Source: Gonatopus flavifemur (lineage: Eukaryota > Arthropoda > Insecta > Hymenoptera > Dryinidae). Taken from it: a stretch of DNA of 64,000 nucleotides. The notes below the pieces were generated by a model. The model was not told where the DNA came from, made no database searches, and saw only the letters and a list, made by a program, of their open reading frames with translations. The stretch spans positions 13,640,001-13,704,000 of the forward strand of contig JAFFJZ010000010.1 of NCBI GenBank assembly GCA_018340375.1, read 5' to 3'. Of the stretch, positions 25,986-38,100 are shown piece by piece. A program made the translations under genes and the position numbers. Position 1 is the stretch's first letter; each line of letters begins with the position of its first letter.

Positions 25986-28900
25986 AATCTTTATTTTATT
26001 ATTCAATTTATGTATAGTAATATCAAATTACACCTTTGTTATCAAAATTGTGTACATCAATGGAATTCTATACATGTACGTTGTGCACAACGTGATGTAG
26101 TCTCATAACGTTGCACAAAAAGAAAATAGTTGACTTGGATATGAACTTACTAGACATTCCTAGATCCAATACAATTTCACTTGGTCTAAGACAATATTAT
26201 TTGAAGTGTATAAAAACCCATTTGGATAAACTAAAATTTTCATTCCATCCAAATAAAACTTCAGTTCATATTCGAATAGAAATTCAGCCGTTTCAAACAA
26301 AGGTTATACATAATAATTATTATACATTTATACACATAATTCTCAGCTTGACATTTTGAAATTTGATTTCATCATCAAATTCTTCTTTGAAATTTAAGAA
26401 AAGAAAGAATATGGAATAGAAAAGTCAAAATCCGAGTGTAACATGAAATTCCTCGTGAACCATCTCGTTAATTTGTGGATCCTCTTACAAACCCCTACTC
26501 AGAGCAGAGTTTTGCCAAGAGCATGATTAACATTTTTTGATCCTTTATTTGAATATAAGCACAGTGTACATTCTTATGTACATAACTAAGTACACAAGAA
26601 CATTACAAACAGTCGTTAACGTTCATTCGGCTTCTACCCTTTCATTATTATGATTTTATTTCCCTTTGTTCTCATTAGAATATCATTTTGAAATGGAAAG
26701 GATACACGATTCCATCAATATTTGACGACACAAATACATGGAATATTAGGAGCTTGCTTCATTTTCTCGTTAAGAACATATCAAGTACATTGTAATAAGT
26801 TCAGTGATAAATTCGATCGATTCACAGTCACTGTGCATCCAACTCTGTACGATATTAATAGTTCAAAAACCCTTCTGATCTCAGCATATAATGAATAATT
26901 AAAGTTCATTTATTCGATAATATGAAACAAAATGAATAAATATGAAGTTTAATAGTGTCACTTTTTGTTAACAAATTATCTTTTCATGGTACTGAGAAAT
27001 ATTTTAGGAAATAAATCAAATCGTGTTGAATGAAAATTTATGAAAGAAATCGAACATTCCGTTGTGTCTAGGAAGTATGGAGCTAGAATATATTGGATTT
27101 TCATAAACGTTTTTCATTTCCAACAAGTGAGAAAATTTTATGTCTGCTTCCGGTTTTGGAATAATGTTTATTATGCGGGGGTAGAATAATTACTTCCATG
27201 CATCAGCAAATTTATTGTGTTCAATGATTGATCAAAATATTTGACGATTGACGAGTGTTGAATGTATACAAAGGGAATAAATTATGAAATTATCAATGAA
27301 ATAAACGACATTCACAGACAAGAATATCACCCCGCTCAGAACTAGTTCTCTAATTCTCACCTCAATACCGGCGTTACTCTTTAAGCTCCCACCAGGGACT
27401 CCTCGGGTTTCCGGATTAGAGTTTAAAAAGTCATTACACCAGTCCAGAGTTCTCAGTCCTTGGGTTCGTTTCTTTTATTGGTCATACTATCCATCAGCCA
27501 TGTGTGATTGGTTAATTCTCTTAGAATTTGAGGACAGTTGAGAACCCCGGAGCTGAGCCTTTCCCATTCACAACTGTGCCAATACAATGGAATGCACTAT
27601 CAAAGTTGACTCCTCAGTTGGATCAATGATCTTTATCAACAATTTTCAAGTTAATGAAGCGATTATACTTTAGCAAGGTGTTCTCTCTGCGCGTATGGAC
27701 GTATATCAAATATCGTTACAGATACATATGCGAAGAACTAGTCGACTGCACGCCACCTATATTTGAAAATAGCTGATAATTTATATTTTGTAAACTTCAC
27801 ATGAAATAAAAATTTTTGCTCCAATGTTCAGTTTAATGTTAGTTTTAGGCACATTGAGGACAACTTATGTGCCCTTCATCCCGTGAGAATAAAAATTCTA
27901 TCTTTAGGGAGAGTGAAGTTGTTTTTTTTTCAATGGCCAAGGTCACGTAATTCAAGGTCATAATTCCAATGGACACAAAACCTTCAAGTAACAATATGTT
28001 TAATGTATCATGAAATTCCTCTTCTTTCCATTAAAAGTAGACTTACTCGAAGTGCTCATTACAAGAGAATTCTTCTCAACTTTTCATTAAAAGCACATCA
28101 TAACATTCCTCTTTGTGAATCAGTGTTCGCGTTTTCTTATAATCTGAAAAAAGGAGAATTCTACTCGAACGAACACACAGTTTCCCTTTTAGACCACCTA
28201 AAGAGTGAATTCCAACAAATTCCGACGATTAGTTACGAATGGATAGTTGTAAACAATAATTCATACAAAAAGTCAATAACATAATCAAATCAAACATAAA
28301 TAATCGAAACTAGTGGAATTTTTTTCATGTTTTCTATTTTTTCAAATGATCATTGCACTGTGAAATTCTGATCTTTCAGGTCTTTTTTCATTTTCCTCGA
28401 ACTTCTACTACAACATCGTGACACGTCCCGAGTTTTCTATTGAACCTCGACCTCTAGAGTCTATTTTGTTCACGCTGTCCTGCGTTTCGCTTCTGTACCT
28501 CTACGTCTTTGTTATTCCGTACTGTTTGGCTCGTTCACTATCTATTTTTCTTTCCAACCTCCTGCTCTTCCAACTCTCTATTATCCAATTCTCTTGCTCG
28601 AATCTCTATGAAACACGAATGCGATGTTCTCTTCTCTTTTCATCGCACTACCCTTCACTCTAATTCCACATTATTCTCCTCCGTATGTCATCGATGAATA
28701 AGTCCAACTAAATTACTCAATTCTAGTTCTCGTCTCACCTTGGATTACATCGATTATGTATGTTTCTCAGTACTTTATGCTCTCCTTGTTCATCATTGAT
28801 ATTTATATTCCAATGCAATTCAAACCATGATCTTTCAAAGTCTCCCCCAATTCCTCCAGGAAACGTCAACGTATAGCATCTGTTCACTACGAACTACGAC

Positions 28901-29041
28901 AAATCACAAAATAATGATCCCGTTTGAAAATCAGACAATTTATTCGCGTGATGATAGGTGGTTGGTTAGTTTGTTAAATTTCGATGATTGATCTCTTTTC
29001 GAACGGACATCACTGATTCGATGTTCATCGTCATTATTCAG
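25986..29041. other. Putative intron DNA upstream of the first firm exon
   Basis: No exon or repeat could be supported. A 93-codon frame at 28003-28284 and a pyrimidine-rich stretch at 28380-28700 stand out slightly but carry no recognisable domain. Confidence 0.4.
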
Positions 29042-29191
29042 GTACGGCAGTGAGGGTGTAGCAGAGTCTGCTCTGGTTGACGACACCCTCAACGGAAATC
29101 CTCGATCGACTTCGTCGATATCGACCCGATCAAGTATACAGCCTGGATCCGCGGAATCGATCGACTCTACAAATCCGTCCGCGACAAAAAA
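29042..29191 (+). CDS. Fe65: Fe65 exon: N-terminal Ser/Thr-rich region
   Basis: The acceptor is ...TTATTCAG and the donor AA|GTACGT. The exon encodes YGSEGVAESALVDDTLNGNP followed by a Ser/Thr-rich stretch (RSTSSISTRSSIQPGSAES...). It opens with the last base of a split codon and ends with two bases (AA), joining T of the next exon to make Asn. Low complexity and no ATG suggest an internal part of the disordered region that precedes WW in the Fe65 family. Support is the open frame, codon composition, clean splice sites and phase match to the next exon. Confidence 0.8.
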
Positions 29192-32100
29192 GTACGTACG
29201 ATAATGATGGTTTCCCGCTTCTCTCGTTACTCCTTGTAATGGAAAGGCTTTTTTGCTACTGTTGTGATTGCCTTACCCACCGCTGTAATTGATCAGTTGT
29301 TGCTTCCATTTGTTTTCGAAAATTCAATGCATTTTTGTTTTATTCCGTAAAAATTACTTCACTTGTGCACTTATAGAATTCTGTTCACATGTTAATCACA
29401 TCCCACTCATTTGGCAATTCTTTTGTATCAAATTGATTGTATAAATAATATTGTTCCAAATAACATGACAAGACTTGGACGGAATTTCAGAATGTTTGGG
29501 GAATCTCGTACTCTGAGGATTTATAATCTCAATTCATTGGTCCAAAAGTCGAAACTTGATATAAAAATTCAGCAAATATCGGTTTCTAAAACATTCCACA
29601 ATCTCAAACATCTGTGTTGAAAGGAGCACAAATCGATTCCCACTTTTCGTACTCATATTCATATTTGTAAGAATGAAATTCGAACATACAGCAAAAGAAT
29701 TCATATGTTTCTGATACACACTTCCATAACCATTCTCAGTCCTGCACACTTTGTGGAAATTCCATGCGAATAAAATTCACATTCAACCTAATAATCCGTT
29801 CCCTTTCATATTTCAAATTTGACGAGGGAATATTGTTTCGTTCTTTTTGACATTTTGAAATACTCTGGCAAAGAATTTGGCATTTCTTGTATCTTTCTCG
29901 TCCTGTGCTTTGCTTGAGAATAAAATGAACCATTCAGGTTGTAGGATGAGCTATTCGATTTATTTTTTTTATGGAAGAATAATGAGAAATCATGTGCAGC
30001 ATACAACAAAAATGTTAGAAGTTTATTGACTACTTAAAGTGTGTACTTTGAGATAAAATGACCGTCTTTTCAGGCATGAAAAATACATGAATTTCAGGAA
30101 CTTTTTTAACCAGAGGTAATATTTTGGAAAGTACATTTTTACACGGAGAGAAATGGTTTGTTACTATAGCGCCTGAGCGCCTACAACAAGATTAGTTGTC
30201 CTTGCAAGAATATTCACTTCATCAGCTCAGCTGAGTTCTATTAACAAATTCATGTCAGCAAAGCAATTTAGTTGGGTCAACTTAGCGATTCTTCGTTGTA
30301 GGCGCTATTGTAACAGATCAGTTTGTTATGCCAGCAATACTTTTCTCTCCATGTATTAAAGAAACAAAACTGAAATAGTCGCTCCAGCTTCCATAAAATC
30401 AAATTATGCATGTCATGTTGTAGTTTGCGTGAAGCGCTCTACAGCTTTGCTAATATATCTTAAATGAAAACACGCGGGAAAAAGTGATTGGCTGTGAGAT
30501 AGACAGCCATTTTTGTAGCTAAAATAGCTAAATTTCTGCTAATGTTGCTAAGAAAGTCCCCTGAGTCAGCTATAATAGCTAAAATTTGGCTAATACACCC
30601 AAAAATTTCTTCCCATGCAAGTTAAAAATGATGGAACAAGATTCAATTTACGGGACTGTACTGATTTCAGCTCATCAAAAAAAACCCGGATAACAAAATG
30701 ACAGCCCATTGTAGGAGACCCCATTTTTCCGTCTTCTTGTATAGAGCCATTAACTGAATGTATGTTAATGTACATGACGTTGAATCACATTTGCTTTGCT
30801 CTTATGTCACTGATTCGAATGAGGTATCCAACATTTGTGGACTTTGTTTGTATTCTAGAGGCAGATACATATTTGCCTTTGAGACTGTCATAGAGGTTGT
30901 GTGTTAATGGATACATCATAAGCTATTTACTGATTATAGGATATTGCTAGCCAAATCGGAGGATAATTCAATTCGTTCAACCTAATAGAATTTAGATCTG
31001 TCATGTATTACGAATTGACTCTTAGAGCAAGCAGTGCTTAAACTAGTCTGCAAATGATACTGGAACTGTGTATGCAGTTCATAGCGTATGTTATATACGT
31101 TCATACATTACTCTAATCATGATTTATTGTGTGCACAATTGATGACGCTTATAGCTTTTCAGCTCACCTTTTATTACAACACTTTCTAATATTCCTTTGT
31201 ATTCCTTTTTGGTTTTTTTTTATCTCGCTCTTGATTGATCTCTTTTAATTTAGCAGAACAAAACTGTATTCTTCATTTCTCTATTCGTGAAGAACTATAT
31301 ATTCTCAAATACCTATATTTTCAAAGGATTGTCTCCTCAACTGTATTCTTGAGGAATTGTATTTTCAAATATCCGTATTCGGAAAGAACTGTATTATCTA
31401 AGAACTGTATTTTTAAGGAACTTCTCTCTTCACGAACTGTATTTTCAAATCTCTTCATTCTCAAATGTCAGTATTCTCAAAGGAATGTCTTCCGAAGAAC
31501 TGTATTTCTGAACATTTTTATTCTCGAATATCTGTATTCTCGAAGAAATGCTTCCCTAAAGAACTGTATTTTCAATACCTACATTCAGACGAATTACTAT
31601 TGAGAAGTTCTTAATTGTTACCATCGGAGTATATAGTTATTGTTGCAATATGCGATTTTTATTCTCGATTTTCATTTTATCAACAACTCTTCCTCAATAG
31701 TCATTCACCTGAATATAGCTATTAACAATACAGTTCTTCAAAAATACAGATATTTGAAAATAAGGTTTTATAAAGAAACGGTTTTTTGAGGATACAGATA
31801 TTCAAGAATACGGTTCTTCAAGAGTACAGTACTTTAACAATACAGTTATTTAGGAAAATAATTCTTGAAGAATACAGATATTTGAGAATAAAGTTCATTA
31901 CACTGAGAAAACTGGTACAGTGCACTCTCGCAAATGGGCGTCTTTTCTCTTTCTTCAATGCAAGACGAAACCCGTTCGAGTAAGAAAGAGGATGAGCGGC
32001 CCATTTGCGAGAATGTGCTGTGTAGTGAAAGATGGACAGACCAAACATTCGGTCATTACAATCAATCGCATAGTTATTCTCATTGAATGTTGCCTCAGTT

Positions 32101-35100
32101 CAACGAAGTGTATCGTGATCTTGATCGATTCGTTTGGTTCTTATGGTTGCACAGTTTAATCTGTCCACGTTTTACTATTGGCTTAGTGAGTATCACTATT
32201 CCTCTTTCTTCGTGTAAGAGATCAGTTATTCGAGAATTTGAGAATACAGATATTTATCCAAGAATACAGTTCTTTGTAAATGGAGATATTTAAGAATACA
32301 GTTCTTTAGGGATACATGAATGAAGAATACAGTTCTTGTCCTGCCAGAATGCAATTTCCATTTGTTTTGATCCTCTTTTTGTTTTGAAAATCAACTTAGA
32401 CTTGAAGAAGAATTTTTTAACTCCTGTATTATCAATTCGCATTTGTGTTCTCTTTCCTCTTTTATTGATTTCCACGATGCATAAAGCATGAGTTTCCCAC
32501 CCACATTCGAGAGCAAGTGTTTTGTTTGCTCTAGTCATTCTCACACTATTCATGTATCGAGAAACGCATAAAATATGAAGAACCAGTTACCAATTTTTTC
32601 ATGGTGATGTTCATGTTCAATTGGCCTTCGAATGTTTGAACGTATAATGTACCTCTATTGAACATTGTCTTTTATTATTACCACTTATATGAAGTCGAAT
32701 GTTCCAATTTATTGAGTAATTTCTGTAGATTTTGAAACGATTGTGAAGTAAATATCTACTCATTCAACTCAGAAGAAAAGAGGTTGAACAATACATGATT
32801 CAAGTATCATTATCTTAAGAAATTTTGGATGTGCCCTCTTCAATCCCTCTATTCGAACTTCAAACTTGATTCTAGAAGTGATATAAATTGCTTGCAATCG
32901 ATCGTATTGTACACAACCATTTTGGAGTTCTTTGCCCCGTAGTGAAGTAAGAGATTATTACCAGAACTAATGATAACGGAGAATAAATAGAATAACTCTT
33001 TGTTTTCTGCTTATTGTGTTGTAGTTATTGCGAAAAAGCTGATAACGAGACGACAGAAATGGGCGGCTTGCCACACGTAGAGGGTGGTCTGAACAGCGAA
33101 CTATATGCTGTTCCTGTGAAGCGGAGGCAGCCCAAAGAACAAAAAGACAATGCAACACTGCAGAACAACATCCAAGACAAACCGATCGATGTGGATGGCA
33201 CCGATTCAGAAGATAAAGACGAAAACTTGCCACCAGGATGGCAAAAACATGAAGGTATTTCATCCATTCTGAACTCGGTTTTCATAACAGTCCTTTCGAT
33301 TAGCTAGTTCAGAAGTATCGAATGAACACGTATTGTAATTTTCACTCTTCTTAACTTTACATGAGCTTGAAGTTTTATTCGCATGATCTCACTGCTGAAT
33401 GGAAAATTGAATCATTCAGATTCCGCAGATCTTGATCAGGCAAGACATTTGCACTGATATAGGAGTACATGGAACATGTCATTTCTTTCGAATTTTCATG
33501 CCAATTGTATATAGTAATTTCACGAATATTTTATGGAAAATTTATCATATACTGGAACGAATTTTTCCCCACCTGATGAACAATTAATTCGCCCTCTCTT
33601 CAAAGAATATTTCTTGGGATTAATCCAATAATGGAATGGTTGCCCCAAATAAATCGGTCCTCTGAATGAATAATTGATTTGCCACAAGTAATCAATCTTT
33701 GCATTCAATTCAATATTCCATTCCTACTAATGGATATTCTCTGGAGAAATATCATATAAATATTTTCTTTATTGTATTCCTGTACAGTGCGTTTACAAAT
33801 GAATCATCAATGTTCCCTAAAATACATTGTAGAGGATTTTGATGAGATACCTCGTAAGTTGGTTTGTTTCTATTTGGGAACATTAGGAGTCAAATTTTAT
33901 TACGTTTGAATCACAGAATTTTGCATTCTTGTGCTATTGATGACTCACATTTCACATTTTCAATCACATGGAGTTGGAATGCATAAATCCGTCGAGTACT
34001 CATTGAGGAAGAGGGTGACGTAGTTCGGCATTGTTAGGTCTCAACAATGGCTTTTCATGTTGAGTGGTTTCTTACGTCAGAGCTACATATGCACTTCATT
34101 TTCGTTCATTTCCACTCGATTCTCGTTATTCCCAGCAATATGATTGTTGTTGAAGCGATAGTTCATCGAATAACGTGGCGAATGTTACGAGAGTAGCGGA
34201 GTTGTCAACTGTACCGTATTGAATCATAGTTTCAGACTATTTGCTCGAGAGAAGGCCTTGTTCCAGTTCAACATACGCACATCAATTTGCAAGAAGAATA
34301 TTTTTGCTAACCTGGCTGCAAATTCGTTGCCCCAGCTAACTGGATTGCTTCAAATTTTTTTAGCTGAAATAGCAAAATTTGCAGTATTATCTACAGGATA
34401 GCAAACAAATTTTGCTGAAGGAAAAAACATTTCCTATTGTTACAACCAAAAAAATCGCTATCGTAGCAAACAAGGTTGCTGTTGTAGTGAATAGTTTGCT
34501 GTCACAATAGAAAATTTGCTGCTCCAGCAAAAGGGACTCAGCAAAATTACCCAGCTAGAAATGTGACACTATGACATCTCAGGCCTTGCCTTGGGCCAAG
34601 TTGGTGCGATCTGGGCCGAGTTAGGGCCTTTGATATCTCAAATATTCCTCAAAACCTCCAGAAACCTCAAATATTCCTCAAAATACTAGTAAAATTATCT
34701 GCTATGAGGAAGACGTGCCACTTTTTCCACATTCCCACCTTTCCATTCGGCACATGTATTGAAAACTATCAGAGATTGATCAAAATATCAATTTTTTCGG
34801 CATAGTAAGTTAACTATTCATTGAGACAACATCATGTCTCCACGGATGTGGAATGAAATTTTGGAAATCAAGAGTGGTAATCTCCACACGATAGCTGACA
34901 GTGACGAATTTGTGGGTCACAAATGAGAAACCAGCGCTAAAATTATTCGGAAATGAAACAACTGGCACCATAATATCACTTTAGACCTTCTTTAGCTGGG
35001 AAAGATGGGCCTCAAGTATCCGCTGTGCAAAGTGTTATCGCAGCCATGTTGTGGCAGTATGGGCAAAAGCTTGAATCTACCTGATATGTAATATGCATTT

Positions 35101-38100
35101 GAAATATTGCATATGACACATTGAAATAGCCTTGTTGCGATGATTCTCACTTCACTCATAACTCACAACAATATGATTTTTGCAGACATTTCTTTTGTAA
35201 AATACACGAATGGTGTTGTAATATCGCTTCCAAACGCAGATTAATCCTCAAACGGTAACCATGGGTCATTCGTATCCAGAGCAAAATAAAAAGTTGGTTT
35301 GAATGAATAGATTGATTTCCAGGTTCGTAGTCCACAATTTTGCATTCTAATGTAATAATCATATAGAAGCGTCTACCCCAACAGAACACGAAGGTTCAAA
35401 GAACGTTCAATAGAGGTGCATTGAACGTCCGTAGTGAATGTACGTACAATGGACCTAAATTTCACCTCAAAGGTTTGTGTTCTCTTGGGGTATCGTGTCA
35501 TTTTATTGGGTTCTCTCTCCTCAAACGAAATTGACGTATGAAGGACAACGTATCCGAAATCAAGTCTGGACAACACCCTATTCTCCTCCGTTGGAGTTCA
35601 ATAGTTCTTCTCCATCCAATAGTACTGTGGTATGTTTTCCGAGAAACACGATCTTTTTCTTTCAAAAATTATGCTTCATTTCATTTCTCAAAAAAATCTT
35701 GGAGTGCTTAAAAATTGATGGAAATAACCTTTTTTCTTTGATTTTCACATGAATGTTCAGAAATACATGTTCAAATAACCCAAGTGTGTATTAACGGTGG
35801 GCCCAATCTAAGCCCAGGGTGGGTGCCCATGCTACCCAACGTGGGCCCAAGCTGGGCAGACAAATGGGGCCAACCCTGAGATGATAACATCGTTCCCAGC
35901 TTGGTTGTATTGCTTTACCCGAGGATTGGTAACACCATGGGCCCAGCATGAACCAAGACAAGGCAATCGATAATGCCCCTTCCTTTTTTTTTTAAATTGG
36001 GATTTCGCTTTCCACTCTACCGCAGCGGGCATGAATTTCAGCCCCACTTTAGCCCAGTGTTGGGCCTAGTGTTGGGCCCCATCGTGCCTATATGGGCCCA
36101 AGGCTGGACCAAAGTGGGACCAAAATTCATACACGCTGAGGGTTGTACACACATGCTTGGGGTATAAATTCACCCCAATCTTAGCCGAACGCTGGTCCAA
36201 AATGGGGCGAAATTCAGAAGTGCATTTTCCACCAACCATAATTGTATGGGAAAGCACAACAAAGCCAAGATTGAGGCACAATGTGTCCCATCGTCATTCC
36301 CCAATACTGGGTTAAAGAGGATGGACCCAGCCTGGGGCTCATTGTCATTACAGGCAATAAACGCTCGGGAATATCATAGTTTGAAATACGCAAGACATGA
36401 ATGACCCATGGTTACCATTCACGGGTACTAAAAAAGATGTTACCGTTTGAGGGTTAAAAATTACATTGCTGCAATGTGTTTTAATGTTACATGCTCGGTG
36501 AGAAAAATTACACTTCTTCAAGATCTCTTTGTACAAAAACATGGGCAAGTTTATTAAATTCACATGAAGCATATCTTCAAATATACAATTTAAGATATCC
36601 TGACATGATTTTTTGAACAAAAATATTTTGAAATCGCGGTGCTACAGCTGCTGCAGTTTATAACCCTAGAGAGCATAATCATCGATTCAATACTGGCCTA
36701 AGTTTACGGAGTCGAAGTTCCGTGATTTGAAATATTAGATGATGAATTCGATTACATCCCATAATTCTTTCCTGGGTATATTCAATTGAATACCCTTATA
36801 ATGTTTAAATATCTCCTTAACGTTGCCACAACTTCTCCCATCTGTTCTTCATTTTTTGCCAAGACTACTATATCATTCGTACACGCGAGAGTCCTTATCC
36901 TCGAGTTCCCTACCCTTACCTCTCTCCACCATCTTTCCTTCATCTTCTCTTCTAGACCTCTTATCAATCAGTTAAATAGGTCACGACTCAACGGATATCC
37001 TTTCCTAACATTCTTAGCCAACCAGAACGTTTCATTCGCCCTTTTCTCTACTTCAACCCTTACCCTTGTCTCTAAATAACTCTTCTGTCCTTTCTATCAA
37101 CGTTTCATCCAATCTTTTCTCCTTCATTGCCTCCAATGAAATCCATATTCATTCGCTAAGACAAAAACTGCTTGGAAATTCACAAATGATGCAACTCTAG
37201 GTCAGAGACATCGACCTGGTAGCTCAAGACATGATAATGTAGTTTTGATATAATGTTCGTACGAGATGCGTTTGGTACAATTCAATGCGGAAAGTCCAAA
37301 ATGATTCATGGAATCAACTATTTTACTTTGTATTCAGATCTCTCCATCAACTATTATTTTATCCCTTGACAAATCAAGTTCTCGATTCTTTTGATGCGCT
37401 TTCATTATATGTTGTGTGATTATCCTTCCCTTCTCTCTCATTTGTTCTGCAATTACCTTGATTGCTTTTACTTTCTTCTCTGTCTCTTGATTCTTCTATC
37501 CTATGTGGTCACACTCTTAATTTCTGCTTGAATTTCATTGTCTTTGTATGTTTCTCTCTCATTTCTATTCACGCCTCCGTTTTCCTTTCTAGCTCCTTTG
37601 ATTTAATCTCCCATCGCTGCTCCTGTCTCCTTCTTCTTGCGTGCTGCTTGAGAAATTCCAATCGCAGTTCCATGGTAGTCTTCTGCTAATTTGATTCCAA
37701 TTACTCCCTTCCATCTATCTCTCCAACAATCCTATCAAATTCCATTTTTCAATCAATTCTTTCTCTATTTTGTCTCACTGTCCTGTTTTTCCACATTTTC
37801 TTGTTTTTACACCAACATTTGTCCACAATTCCTTTTTGCTTCAATTATTCTACATCCGGAAGCGATTTTCTTCTACTATAAATCTTTCTTTTTGAGATTA
37901 ACGAATCTCCGATGGTTGTTAATAGTTCACCGATTCCTGTTTTTTTGTCTTTCTTTTCGCTCTCTCTTGAGGTATCTTGCACCATTTGCTGTCTTCTCTC
38001 TAGTCCCTTCCTCCACTTTGAAACAAGTTCTTTCTTCCTAGTATGTTTCGTCTTCTTTGTATCTTGTGATAGCTCCACATTCTTCTTCTTGGTTTTCTGA

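Noticed and set aside
28003..28284. 93-codon ORF before the first firm Fe65 exon
   Set aside because: No recognisable domain, average AT-rich codon use, and no acceptor/donor pair that fits the Fe65 phase.
31235..31603. 122-codon ORF, one of the longest in the window
   Set aside because: It is a translation of the GAACTGTATT minisatellite; internal peptide repeats follow the DNA repeat.
33025..33285. Minus-strand ORFs over the linker exon
   Set aside because: Shadows of the Fe65 exon on the plus strand.
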